A DNA stretch of 64,000 bases. It comes from Pagrus major. Its lineage: Eukaryota > Chordata > Actinopteri > Spariformes > Sparidae. Positions 1 to 14,200 of this stretch are shown one piece after another. The translations under genes and the position numbers were made by a program. Under the pieces are notes generated by a model, which saw only the letters and a list, made by a program, of their open reading frames with translations, was not told the DNA's origin and did no database searches. Where the stretch lies: assembly GCF_040436345.1 (NCBI RefSeq), contig NC_133230.1:7151297-7215296 (forward strand), read 5' to 3'. Within the stretch, counting starts at the first letter, position 1. Every line of letters starts with the position of its first letter.

Positions 1-123
1 TAGAAGCCATTACTTAGTTAACTGAATTTGTTGTATCAAAACCTTATTTTAAGTGATTTTTTTAAAGAATTGGTGTAAAAATTGAATGTTACCTTTTGTA
101 AAACCTTTTTTCAAATGGATCAC

Positions 124-160
124 AATAAAAGTCTGAAACCTTCCAGTAAGTTTTTCTGTG
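124..160 (+). terminator. plus-strand poly(A) signal, possible end of a convergent gene
   Basis: AATAAA at 124-129 is followed about 25 bp later by a T/GT-rich tract (TTTTTCTGTGTT). The AT-rich first 120 bp look like the end of a 3' UTR of a gene lying to the left. No coding sequence of that gene is in the window. Confidence 0.3.
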
Positions 161-904
161 TTAACCCGAACCCCAAGGCGAATTGAATTCAACTAACTGG
201 AATGGAAATGCAGTGTTGCAGTATGCATTTTAACCATCAGCCCAACAGCATGTCACTTTATACATGGAACAAACACACATGCCAACATCAAAACTCTTGA
301 CAGATCCTGAGTTTGGGTGTCGGGATCTGTATGGGGGAGAAAAAGTCTGTAGTGCAAAAAAAAAATCTTTATTACTCAAAATGAGTATTACAAAAACAAT
401 TGCTTGGAAAAATGAGGTTACACAAGAAATCAGACATTTAGTCTCCTGCTAAAACTTTTTTTCACAAATGAAAAAAACCAACAAAAATTCAGGATTTCAG
501 GGGGAAAATATGTTCCCACTCAGTTTCACAATTTTTTTTCCCATGATTTTTCAGATGGGAAGAAAAAAAAACAAAAAAAAAACGTACATTATTCTGGCAA
601 ACCTTTTATCCATAGTTTACCATTATGTATCATTATTATCCATTACTATTATACCAACTATTTGAATTTTCATTTCTTTTTTATCATTTCCTTTTATTTA
701 GCCGTTTCAACTTCTCGGTGGGTAGCAGTTGAAGATGATCGTTACAGCTGACTTGAAATGTGAATATTTAGATTTTTATACATTTTACTTTGAACATTTT
801 ATTTCTTTTTCAAATGAATTGCACATCCAAAATCTTACCTTACAGCAGAAGTAAGCCAAATACCATCCAGGCAAATACCTGATAACATTCAGGAGGTGGT
901 GACA

Positions 905-2219
905 ACACACTGGACCACTTCTTTATTGGGGATTTTTTATTTAACAAAAATATCAGACAGCCAAAACAGGATGATGACGATGACAAATCCATGGATGCTT
1001 TACCAAGAAACAGAAAATGAAATGGTTTTTTTTAGCCGACTCATGTTATGGCTGCTCTTCCCTTACAGTACCACGAACTCTCCCCTCCCTCTGAGTCGTA
1101 CTTTATGCTGCAACCCGGACAAGCTTCAAACATCTTTCCCTGAGAGTCACAGTGACATTATTATTCCACAAGAAACTGGGGATTCAGTCAAGCCTGCTGA
1201 TATTTTACTTTGTTTTCGCGTCAAATTTCCAAACATCTGTGCAACCATTTCTAAAGTCCATACACATTCCTGCGAAAGTGTTTTTTAAGTTTATTTTCAG
1301 TCACTAAACTTCTATAGATTGAGATGATTCTTAAAAAATATGACCACTGTAAGAAGTAAAGTGTACAGTATGTAGATGTGACCATAATTTTCAGACTTAT
1401 TTAGCATTTTCCAAAAATCTAATGTGGGGATACGAAAAAAAAACTAATATTGTTTTACAAAACTCTTCTGCCCAAATTCCTAATTCCTTGTGAACTTTAC
1501 TAAAGAACAAACAACTTAAGTCAAGTTTTTAATCTGATGTGATGAATAATAACAGAGGATCACAGTTCACTGCATTGTACGTACATTATATCAATTAAAA
1601 AATTGTATTAAAGTCATGATATTGACTTCAAACATACAGCCCAGCATTAGTTTTTAGGTCTGAAAATTGGCAAATTATCCATGATTTTCCAGACCTTGAT
1701 ATGAACTTTGTAAAACAGAAGTAGAAACCTATCTACCTGTACCTTTTACCAATTTAAAGTAGGTTTTTAAAATAGTTTTATCCCATTGTGTGAGAGGTAA
1801 TCCACACCGAGTGTTTGGTTTGTGAGAGCTAAAAACCCACGTTAAACCTCCAGTGAGATTTCCGAGGGTTTTTTCCTCCCTTTGTCCTTCAACCACAGCC
1901 TGAACCAGAATCCCAATCAGTGCAAAGTTACATCTAATACAGGGGGAGGAAAGAAAACTATACAGAAAAAAATAGAATCTATATTTACGATTTGCTTCAC
2001 AGAATACATTCTCACCACTTGCACGCACGTGTACAGAAAAGCCTCCTGAACCTAACCACCTTAGCTCCCCGTCACACCTTATAAAAAGAACAAAGACAAA
2101 ACAGTTTGAACCATTTTAGCACTGCTTTGTAGTTGGCCTGTCAGCAGTCCCTCCAGGCAGGAGAGGAGCCTCTTCATGTAGCAGACTCTTTAAACAGAGT
2201 CCAGTCCACCGCCGCATCA
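905..2219 (-). other. uggt1: uggt1 3' UTR (probable extent)
   Basis: AT-rich non-coding sequence following the stop codon. Its end is set by two minus-strand AATAAA hexamers near 922-941 followed by GT-rich sequence. A third AATAAA at 368-373 could make a longer UTR. No reading frame here resembles a protein. Confidence 0.55.
922..941 (-). terminator. tandem poly(A) signals of uggt1
   Basis: Two minus-strand AATAAA hexamers, at 941-936 and 927-922, about 1.3 kb past the stop. They are followed by a GT-rich stretch (GTGGTCCAGTGTGTTGTC), as expected of a cleavage/polyadenylation region. Confidence 0.5.
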
Positions 2220-2239
2220 TCACAACTCTATGTGAAGAT
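2220..2239 (-). CDS. uggt1: uggt1 exon 41 (HIEL, stop)
   Basis: Last 6 residues, DLHIEL, then TGA at 2,222-2,220. The acceptor has a good pyrimidine tract (CTCCTCCTGTGACAG). Without this splice the frame would end three codons into the intron and lose an ER retrieval signal, so the splice is well supported. Intron 40 is only 89 bp. Confidence 0.88.
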
Positions 2240-5200
2240 CTGTCACAGGAGGAGAGAAAAATGAGTCACGTTCATCCATTCGTTGTACGTATTTTACTTG
2301 CAAGTGTCTTTTTATGAGTGTTAAGTACCTGCTGTGTCTTGCTGCTTTGCATTGTGGTTTACTCTCTCCTGGACTCTCGTCTGCAGACGTTTAATCTCCT
2401 GGTCGTAATCGGTCCACTCGGCCACGATCCTCACCGCAGCCTGCAGCTTGGGCTCCTTGGTCATGGGGTTGTTACACTGAGATCACAAAAAACACAAAAT
2501 CATCAACCACAACGTCTAATCGATCTAACATTCTTCAGTTATTACTCCATTTCTTCTCAAAACCATGATATTTCTTGGTTTGGTAAAAAACAAACAGGCT
2601 GCATCTTGTTAGAGTGGCCATGAGATCATCCTGTGTTTTGTTACTGTGGCAAGTTTTGCAAATTACAAATTCAGAGTGAGCAAAATAACAAGGGGTGAAA
2701 GCTTCCCTGGACAGAGGGCTGTTGATTTGTTACTAACTGTGCAGAGAAACCATATTTTTTCTTGTGCGAACATGGAAGTTCGACTTTCAAATACAGTCCG
2801 TGCAGGGTCTGTAGATCGACCGGGTGACAGAAGAGGCCATAAACTAAATTTTCATGGTCATAAATATTGTAGCCGAGGGTTATAAGTCGCATCTATTCTT
2901 ATGAAGATAATACAATAATGATGTGAGGCTCTGTAGTCTGAACAAATATTCACTCCGACTCAGACACTCATAGTTTATTGATACCCTGAGGGAAACTCAT
3001 TTGTTTTTTGATTAGACCACATTATTTTCGCAGTGAAAGTCACATATTGTTGTGCTTAAAAAGCACAGACTAGTTAATCGTTACTTCTCTGCCTCATAGT
3101 TGCCAAAACTGCTACCTTTAATAACTCTTACTCTGCTGTTCCAATTATAAATTTTTTCATCCATTTTATCCATCACTGTTTACCCCAAACACTTGACAAG
3201 CTTATGGAATTATTTTTTTATACTATGGTTTGTTGTTTTTTTAGATTTGAATAACTAAATTTATCCCAACAGAAATTCATTCACATACTCATACTTGGCC
3301 TGTCTGCCCTCTAGTGGCTGTTAGGAGACATGACAGTCTTTAGAAAACCTCAGCAGTCCTCTCTGTAACACTGCTGAACTGTACAAGGTGCTACAGCTAT
3401 GTGCAACTACTTTTTTTTTTTTGCCCTGATCCAATCCCTGCAGTCGACACACAGACAGGCAGTTACCAGATCTATCGTCTTGGCGCTCCTCTTGGTGGTG
3501 TCGTCACACCAGGTCTCACACCACAGCCACTCCTGAGGCAGAGACTTGATGGGCACCTGGTGGATCATGTTGTTGGGCAGATCCTGGAAAAAAAAGAAAA
3601 AGAAAAGACGGACAATAAGACCACTGATGGAGGCAGGGACGGGAACTCTCACAGGAGATTTAAACAGGAGTTAATCGAAACAGTTGTTATAGTTACATAG
3701 ACATTGGAGAGTGTTGATTGTTGTATGTTGTAAAATCATGAGCAGAGGAGAAAAGAATAAGCTGTCGAGTCACAGACCTGGTCGAGGTTTGAGAGGCTGT
3801 TGGGGTCTTGGCTGAGCCCCTGGTACTGTCCTCTGAGTCGATCTCCTGCTGCGATTTTCCTGAACTTCTTCAGGTCGACAACATACAGCGCGCTGCAGGA
3901 TGCCAGACGGTGACACATGAAAAATGCATGCAAGCATGAAAAATGTATTGAAAAGGAAAGTAAGAGCCTTTCTGTGTATGTGAGTGTGTTAGAGGGTAAT
4001 TGATGTTCAAAGTGCTGTTGACATGAGAGCAACTTGACTGCTACAACAGTCGGGAGCGTGTGTACCTGATGTGGTATTTGCGTCCGGCGAGGTGGCTCGC
4101 CCAGTAGCCGGACTTCCAGAAGCGGTAGCCGTCCATCTCCCTCCGGCTCTCGCAGAATGGAGTGTAACCGTACGGAGCTCCCTCAAGGTCGAAGTCACGC
4201 AGCTCCTTCAGGTCCGTACGCACAATCTGAAGGAAAGGATGGAGGATAAAATACACAGATGGATCCCTTTACAGTAGTAATACTTTTTTTTTCTTAATAT
4301 AAAAAGTGCTTGTACAACTAAGCGCGATCTAACCTGGTCAGCGTCCACAAACAGGATCTTGTCGACAGCGAGAGGAAACAGCACGTCCAGGAACAGGATC
4401 TTGTAGCCCCAGATGATCCTCTGCTTCTCCGTCTGTTGGTGTAACCAGCGAGGCCACTTGTACTGTACCAATTCGTACTGGAAGCCATACTGCTTCGCCA
4501 TGTGGGGGATAAACTCCTGCAAGATGGTCACACACACAAAACAGGCCGGTCAGTGTGTAGTAGGGGATGCATCGATTTAGTATAATTAAGTCTGATGAAA
4601 ACCCTGAAAGTCTCGCCACTCACTTGACGTTGGATATTACTATTACATAACTGACGTCTGGTGGCATTTTTATGACATATTCACGTGTTAGATTTCCTCA
4701 GATAATAGTTTTTGGCAGAGTTTCTTAGAAGCTGAGTGCTCAATCAGTTTTATCCAGAATACATCCAGGGAAACTTAAGGTGCTCTTGAAGTTAAAAAGA
4801 CTGATCACACACACAAAAAACATTCCTCAGGCTTTCTTAAAGACACGGCAAGGACAAAAGTTCTGTTAGAAACCTTTAATGAGTCCGACATATTGCTTTA
4901 AAATGCCAACTACTTTCTGCCCGTCAGGACGGCTGAAAACCCTGGTCGGTGCCAGGCTTTTTTTGACTTTGATGATAAAATCTAGTTGTACTCTTCTTTG
5001 ATTCCAGTAGACGGCAGATCACAAACACCTTTTCACAATCTGGGGTTCAGGATCTTGCTCAAGGACAATTCAACACATTGACAGAAAAAGTTGGTGTCCA
5101 ATCAACTAATTTTAAAATAAATGGCCAAAATTCTCTACCAACATAACTTCAGGCGTCTACCTACAGATTAAATCTAAACAACACTCAGCCACGACACCAA

Positions 5201-8200
5201 TATCTAATTTTTACCAACGAACATTGGCCAGTAGTGATATAAATTAGTCTGTTTACACCAAACATCATATTCAGGTGTCAGAAAACCTGGTGTCGAGAGG
5301 CTTACTGGAGTACTCTGATAGAAAATGGTGTACAGTGGCATGTAAACACATTTTCAAGGTTTCTGATCATTCTCTATCATGTGTGCGCTAAAACGCTGCA
5401 ATCTTCAGTCGTAACCGTACTAAACCAATCTAAATATTGCTTTATAAAGCTGTGATGATTGGTTTTGCTCCATGAGACGTGTTTTACTTTGCATTTGTTA
5501 ATCTGTTTTGGTGGATATAAGCTTATAAGCTTATATGATATAATGTGAATGTCAAAATTAAGAGCAATCCTTTATACTGCGAGATCGGAGCAATTATGGG
5601 GTTCACTATAGAACAGGCTGAGAGCACTTCTGAGTTACAAAACCACAATTACTTAGCAATTCCTTATCTGTTTGCTTTTACCAATTAATTTTAAAAAGTA
5701 AGAAATCACATTGTCATCCGCAGGATAATGAGGCTTAACCATTAAAACCAGAGTGAAAACAGGGAATGATTATGATGAATGGAACTACGAGCCAAGAAAA
5801 AGCCCTGAAGTCGTCTCATTCATCTGGAGATTTGTCTTCTACAGGTGAAGTTAAAAAAAAAAATCTCATCCCTGCTGCGTGTTTCACTTTGATTTTCAGA
5901 ACTCCTCTTTGAAGCTCGCTTCACTGATGGACCGAGAAAAATCTGCAGCCGTCAAAAGAAAATCTTCACATCAATGACGAGAAGCCAGCTGATTTACCTT
6001 AAAAGTCGGGGACAGGTAGTTCTTGAGGAACCAGAACTTGACGGGAGTTTTGGTGTTCTTCAGAACTGACAGCATCATGATCCTGAGAGGGAGGCAAGAA
6101 TAAAAAGGCCGGTGGCAACAGGAGAGCAAAGGCGTTAAAATCAATAAAGTCTTTGTGCACATAAGAGCAGATAAGAGGATGTTAGTTTTCAAGGATTTTG
6201 TTTGACGCGACGAGCCTTTGTTCTTTGTCTGGTCACATCTCTGACACCCACCTGAGGAACCTCTCGTACAGATGCCCCGAAGCCACGGAGAAGATGTTGA
6301 TCACGTCGTCCTTCTCCTGCTTCAGCTCCTCTGCCTTTCCTCCACCCGTGAACCCTCTGAAAAACAAAAGACAAAGGTTTTTTCAAGGTTTACCCATTTC
6401 AAAGTGAGAAATACATACCAAACAAAACAGATTCAAGAAATAAAGCAGCAAATTCTCACTAGAACGAGAGAATGTTTGAAATTTTTGCTTAGTAAATAAT
6501 ATAAACAATCACTGAAATTGTTGCTGACTTATTGTTCCAGCTCCAGTAACTGTAAAAGCAGCAGCTTGTAATTTCAAATCAATGTTGTACCTGGTCAGCG
6601 ATTTCCAGAAGCCAGCGTCATTTTCCTCGGTCCCGTCACTCAGCAGCTCCTCATTGAACTTGTCTGGTTTCTTCTGGACCTGATCAACAAGCAGTTTTAA
6701 CCCAGTTAGTTGAACAAACCAACCAAAATATCTAAAAGGTCATATTCCTATCACTGTTTCCATGCTACTGTCGCATCACTTTTTCACATCTAAACTGACC
6801 TTGACTTTAATGATCCTGCTCTTGAAGTTGTTCAACACAACTATTATGTCATCAGAGTCTGCTGGAGAGTCTGTGCCATCATGGCTGCAACAGAAGAAAG
6901 ACAGGAGGAAAAGATGAGAACAGAAGGTTTACTCTATAAATCCAAGTGTCAGAGCTTAAACTGAATCTAAAATCTATTAAGACATTTCAACTCAATGGGA
7001 CACATGACAGCCAAATCTCCATGTTCTTACCTGTAAATCTTGTAGATTTCATCAGAGCGTCCTTTCCTCATCTTCAGGATCCAGGCGCCTGGGTTAGCCT
7101 TCAGCTGAAAGTAACCCTAGAGACACAAGAGATTTACAGTATTAGTGACGAGATTCAAAGAAAAATAAGCTGTTTACCATCCAGGGAAGCAGAGAAAAGT
7201 ATTAAAAACGACAACATTTGGCAATAATGTTTGAATTTCAACAACCTTCTGCTCTGAATAGTCAGAAAACAAGATGAGAGGCTCATAGTTCGAAGTCGTA
7301 ACTCACCAGGTTTGCCATCACGATTGTATCCACAATGACCGGCTCAGAGGCCGTTCCCAGGGTGAACTGGAGGCCCCGTGGCGGCTGGCCTGAACTGACG
7401 TCGAAACAATGTCCTTCCAACAGAAGGTGCTCCAACTCGTACTCTGCTGCGACAATATTCTCCACCTGCAAACACACGAGTCCAGTCAAATAATGTTTGT
7501 TTTGTGCAGCTCAATATCATCGTCCTGGGGCTTTGCAGACACACATTATTAATGGTTCCCAAACAAACCCAAAGTCTTCAAGAGGAGAGAGTAAAACTCT
7601 CCAAAATAAAAGTACAAATGGAAAAATTCAAAGAGAGATCACACTTCTACAAGTGGGGGTCCAACAGGAGCCCGAGATATAACATAGGCTATCACAAAAA
7701 TAAAGAAAGCTTCACAAATAATAAAAGGGTAGAAGACTTTAAAGACTTCAGAGTTTACTGCTGGAAATGAATTAAAAACAACCCAAAACACTTTGAGGAA
7801 CACTTTTAAAAAATTCACCACTAATGATCCTGATTGAACACAGACACACATACTGCTGTACCTCCTCCAGATAGATGTTGTCCAGGTCGTAGCGGGTGCG
7901 CACAGACTCGACCATCCAGCTCTCGGGAGTGTTCAGGTTCAGGGTGAAGAGAGGAGACTGAGGCATGTCCAGGAACTTGGCCAGGGGGCCGGGAGAGAAA
8001 GAACCGTCAGCCTGAAACACCACCTCCGCCTCCAAAACGTGACGGTAAAAACTGAAAGAAAACCAGTGAGACTTTAATGACAGGTGGAGGAGCAATCATC
8101 TGGATGACTTCAACTATGGCAGCAAACATAAAACACATTGTTACATTTCATTGATTTTTACAGAAGTACTTTAAATCCAGCACTGTTAACTAGCTTCTAG

Positions 8201-11200
8201 TCTTCCCTGCCTTTTCTGGTGCATTGTAACATATCTTGACGTGTTACCACCACCTTTAAAGTAGAAGGACAGTGTGAAACCGTTGGCAGGAGTGTGTAGC
8301 GCACACACGAGTCAACAAAACAGGGACTCACTCATAAAAAAATACAGCTCCGTAGCGCTACTAGTAGTCTAACACTCCACGGAGAACTACAATTGTATTT
8401 TGAATTTTTCTAATTTATCCAGACATAGAGTGACGCTTTTCTAGATCTTGTAGCAGGGCTGGACCAAACTGTAACTGAGCTCTGTCAAAGAACAGAGCTG
8501 TGCAGCATTATGTTATTTTAATGATTTAGTGCTTCATTTAAAGTAAAATATAATATAAGTATATTTATTTTACTGATATAACCAGGATCTATGGTTTGTT
8601 TCTGTCCTCACCTCTTGAGAGGCATTTCTGACAGCTTGGATTGGCAGTTCATGAAGACCCGTAAGTTGACGTTAACCAGCTGCTTCAGAACCTACAGGTG
8701 GCGAGGAGACATTCGAGAGTTACAGGTTAGAAATAAGCTGTGGACAGGGTCAAAGCAAGGTCTAATAAATTAGCTGGGAAGACAGACAGACAAATCACAA
8801 AGTACAATGAGGGACCACACTGTACCTACCAATAGGAGAGGAGCTAGTTTCTGTGCGTCCCTGGTAACAGGATCCACCACAGCAATCACATCATAGTACA
8901 CATCTCCTTCCCGTGGGCGGATCTTCACAGCACTGCCAAAAATCAGCAAATCAATCAAGCGAAGTAAATCCAAACTTTTTTTAAGGCTGTTAGTGGCTGC
9001 AAAGGAAGTACTGATTTAACCATAGCAATACATTTGAGGGTATAAATGGCAGAACTGAAAAACTTTTGGTGGAATATTTGCCAAAAAGCTGAAAACATTG
9101 CAGCTACTGTAAACACAGTGCAACAACTATGTGACCCTGGAGGAAATCTACACAAGGTCTCTCCATGGATTTAAGAGGACTTGTCTAAATTATGTGCATC
9201 TTTGATAAATGTACCTGTAGCGGTCATCGGCAAAGCCATATTCTACCCGCGCCTCTCCTTTGGGCTGAGAGGAGAGCAGAGCATCCACCTTCATCACAAG
9301 GTCGCTGGCCCTGAGAAAAATCCATCCATGAGATTTTTACTAAAACACAACACAAATCTGAAAACATTACTAAAATGGATCAACAGACGCAATGATGGGG
9401 AAATAAAATACCTGTCCTCTTCAGTTCCAAACTGCTGGACTTTGCTTTTGATTCGCTCTCCGGACGTTTTTAGGATAATGCTTTCCAAAAGCAGGAAGTC
9501 ATCCTGGTTAAACACCTCCTCCTCCTCCAGTGGACCGATGATCTAAAAACAAGAAACAAAAGCATCAGTAAATCACCTTAATGAGCACACACTGGCTTGC
9601 CTCGCCTTTGTGTTTCTCTCTCCCCGTATGTGTCTGCTCTGTTGACGATCTTCATCAGCAGCTTGTTTTATAAAGTTGCACAAAAAAACACATTTTTCCA
9701 CCTCTGATTCTGTTTTCACAACAGCAGGTGAGCATTTGTGGAGGAAGCTTGTTATTAATTATGTAGCCTATCGAAACCAGCATGGTACTTAATGACCTCG
9801 AAACAACTAGGTGCACTTCCAAGCTTGTATGAAAGAACAGCATAAAAATGCCAAAATGGGTCTCTTAATATACTTGTGTGGCAGATAATATACCTGGGTG
9901 GCCTGCCCAAGTAGTCTATTTTTGGCAAACACTGATTTGTTCATGTGCCTGCGTGCTCACTTCAAAACACAATAATAAGAAACAAGATCATGACTCACTC
10001 TTCCGTTGCTGATAACTGCTTTCTGTCCTCTCTTCAGTTTGAGCACATCTCTGCAGTAGGCAGCGTGGGAGAGCAGGAAGTCAAATTTGGGAGCCTCATA
10101 TGCCTCCTTGAACAAAGCCACATCCATACCCTTAAGGAAAAGAAATAGATAACATTTGGCAGTTAGGCATGAGGAGGGGTTATTGTTGTTAATTATATCA
10201 CAAGATGTCACAAAAGCAAAATGTTTTAAAAGTAACAACAGAAGTAAATCATCCATCCATCTCCTCTCACCCCGACAGCGAACTCTCCGATGTCGACTCC
10301 CTTCTCCAGGGCCGCGGCGGTCTCTTCTTTAGCCAACTTGGTGATGAAGTTCTTGGCGTTGTTGGCAGATTGCGTCTGCATGGCGGCCCATATCGCTCTG
10401 GCCAGGCGACTTGTCTCAGTGGACGGAGTGGCTGACGGGTTGTTGATCATCCCCAGTCGGACGTTGTTGCTGGTTTTCTGTCATAGAGCGAGGAGTGACA
10501 GGCAACATTATTTTGAAATTGGCATGGATTGCGATTTGGCGCCTCCCACAGTTTCTGAGTGCAACACCACTGTCGTAAATAAAACTCCCAGGTCTGTAAG
10601 AGTTTGTCTGATTTAATGTACAAATAAAACTCATTACGTCATAACAATGCTATGTGTTGAAAACACTTGTATCTTGAAGTAAACATGTTTGTAACGCTGT
10701 GATCCTACCCTGTCACTGAAGTTACATAGTGTAGAAACATGAGATGGGGGGCAGAGTGCCTGAGACAGACACCATTCACCCTATTATATTATACTGTACC
10801 ATCATAATGATTTTGAAGCTGCTACTTTAGGGTTAAAAAGTTACATCATGTGTTCCGGTCTCAAGAGATGGTATAAAAAGATTTTGTACCATGTGTCTGA
10901 TGGCATCATAAAGAAGCTGACGTCCCGAGGGCTTGTCAAAGTCTCCGACCACCCAGAAGGTCACAGGACGGATGTAGCCATCATCTGACAACCACAGAGG
11001 AAGAAACAGAGACTGTCAGAGCAAGTTACCGTGGTGATGCTACACAGGCCGACTGATGAGGCAAAGGAGGCGAGCCATATTGTTTTTCAGTGATGATAAA
11101 GATTGATATCATACTGGGCTGTAAGAAACTCTTGTCATTTCCACTTGTAATCAAACTTTAAACATTCTCCATGCAGCTACAACAAATATCACAAAAGGAT

Positions 11201-14200
11201 GTGTCATGCTCTCCTAAAGATGGAAGGAACAACGTTAGAACTTAGTTAGCGGTTACTTGAAGGGACAGTTCACCCCAAAATCAAAAAATAGATATTTTCC
11301 CTCCTACCTGTAGCACTGTTTATCCACCTGAGCTTTGGAGACATCTGCCATAGGGATGTTTGCCTTCTCTCAAATATAATAGATGAGTGCCACCTAGTTT
11401 CATTACAAAACTCAGCAACTCATAACAAAACAATCTAGATAGATAAATAGCACTACAGGTAAGAGGAAAAATATGTATTTTTGATTTTTGGGTGAATTGT
11501 CCTTCTTAGTACTTATATTTCATAACCTGCTACGCAATCATCACATGCGTAATTAGTCATTTGTGTCCTCTGAGAAATGTAACACAAATGGGCGAGTGGT
11601 GGTGGATTCACAGACACGTTGAAACACTGCCAACAATGTAGTTCACAGAAAAAAAAGAGCAAGTGAGAAGGAGAGGGAATAATGCGGAGGAAAAGGGTGA
11701 TTACCATGCCTGTTGGTGGTGGTCATCCCTGATGCAGGGAAGGATTTTACAATCACATGAATAAGAGGAAGAGGAGAGGACAGAAGGAGAAGTCATGAAG
11801 AGAGAGTTTAGGATTGAAGGTATTTTTACAGGAAAAACACTCCACAAGCATTCTCTTCCACTCAGGGGTTTGTTTTATAAGACCACCTATTACACAGGAC
11901 TGCCTCACCTTTCTTTGTCATGTAGTTCATGCTGTTGGCCACAGCGGTGCTCTTCTCTTTGCTATCCAGAGTCGAGAAGCGAGCATAATCGTCTATAAAA
12001 TAGTTGTCTGCAAAAAGAACAAAAGGAATAAACTGCAGATCATGCAGCAAAAGCCAAAGACAATATATTAAAGACTGCCAACAATCATATGTGTGAATGT
12101 GTACTAGAGGAGTAACACGAAGCTGCTATCTCCATCTGTTTATGTCACAAACATTTCTGTATCCAGGCTTAATTTTTTGTCATACTGGCATTAATATTCC
12201 TCATAAATATATGTATACGTTTAGCTGAAAACTAAATAACTGTATAAATATTTCAAGCCTGTACCTAAATCAATCAAATATTTATAGATGATTTGAAATT
12301 GAACCCAAACTTTAAAAACACACAGACTCCCAACTGAGTCTAAATAAAAACAGTGTTTTCATTAGTGTTTCTGTAAAGAGTGCAGATTTCTCATCAGAGA
12401 ACCATCTGTCCTACTGGCATGAATACAGAAAACAACTTGATCCCTTTTCTCTAAAGCTGCAACATTTTAACTTACTTTAGTACACAACTCAACAAAATTT
12501 AATACAAAGGTCTAGTCGTTTTTAATAACTTAATGCAGAATTCCTTCATATTCTGTCTTTGACTGGGTGTACCCACTTTGATTGGAGATTTCAATCATCT
12601 GTGGCACAATGAAATAGGGATTGAATCCCTGCATTTGTACACACTGATGAAATGGCTGAAAACTTTTCTCTGTACTGCCAGACAGATGATTAACCAAACT
12701 CATTAAAAGATATGTTCCCGAGTGTGACTTCTTTATATGGACACAACCTAAATGCAACCTTACAAATTAACTTGATATTCATAAACAGGTTGTTTTAAAA
12801 CTGGAAAAATATGAGTTAGAATTGCTGAAGGCCATTTCACATGATTTTTCTTTCAAAACTGAAGGCTGCATATTTAGTAAGAGGATGACTCTATGAATAT
12901 AAAGTTGGTTCTGAACTGTCTATGATTAAAAAATGAGAAAGCTATTGACAGAATACAAGCCATAAAAGTGTGGGTGGAGGATGAAAATAAAGTTATTCTA
13001 TAGAGCTGTTTAAAAAATGAGAATTCTATTGACAAAAACATGAAAAGCTGTCAGGCCAACTTTATCCTCCACTTCACAAACTAATTTGATAAACTAAATA
13101 TGAGAAGTTTAACCTTGCTGACTGTCAGTAACATATTCAAACTTGTTTACTTCCCAAACATGTACTCACTGGTGTCAGACAGGTCAAGGTACGTTCTGCT
13201 GGTGGACAGCACTCTGGGGTTAATGCGAGGAACGACGTTGGCCTGATTCATGATGAAGTCCACCACGTCGTGATCTGTAGCCAGCTCTCCCTGCACAGAA
13301 CCAAGATGTTACCGGAATAATTCAGGACATTCCTCACTGTTACTGCAGAGCAGGACACGATGCAGGAGACACTTGTCTGTGTGCTTTTCATCCTTATAGT
13401 CACGGCCAAGACGGACACATGAAGATTTAATAGCTTTTCCGGCGCAGTTACTGATGCTTGTGTATCGACTGAAAATTTTCCTCCAACAAATTCAGGTTAA
13501 ACATTAAAAAGGAGAAAACAAGAGTGATGACTAACAGCGTGTTCACCACTAGAAGTGGTACAGCAACTAAATTAAACATTTCTAACTGTGCTTTAAGACC
13601 TGACAAAACAGAGGCCTTTGAAGGACCCAATTCACACATTTGGCTCCTTCTGAGTGCTGGAGAGACATTAAAACAGGAAAACATAGCAGATGGCGCGCTC
13701 ACAAAGCTTGAGCTTAAAAGAAGAAATATTATGCACTACAATCCTAGACAGTGTACTTGTAAATATGACAAGTCTCTTCCCGAATAAATTCATCTCGAGC
13801 TCTTCTACTCATTTTATTTTCCAATTTTTGTTTTAATTAAAGTCTATTTTGTCGCAGCTCCAGCAAATTAAAAAAACAAACACTTACAACAGCACAAATA
13901 AATAAACCCATTGGTATCATCAGAGCGTCAACTAACTATCGGGGAACATTTAACTTAAATCAAATTAAGTCTTATTTCGTTATTAGATTAAAACTAATTT
14001 TGTTGCTAAAAATGTGCACAATTAGTCTCCAGTTTGTTCTGCATGTACTGTAGATAAGAGTTCATTTGAACACATGGAAAGATGCATCACAGCATCAAAA
14101 GAAAATTAATCACCTATTCATCGGTTCAGTCATTTTTGTTAAAGCAAAAATATTTGCAGGTTCCAGTTCCTTAAAAGAAATATGCTTCTTTTCTTTGTAA

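Noticed and set aside
896..1288. 130-codon plus-strand frame at the left end
   Set aside because: Lies antisense to the uggt1 3' UTR, AT-rich, with no protein resemblance. Probably chance.
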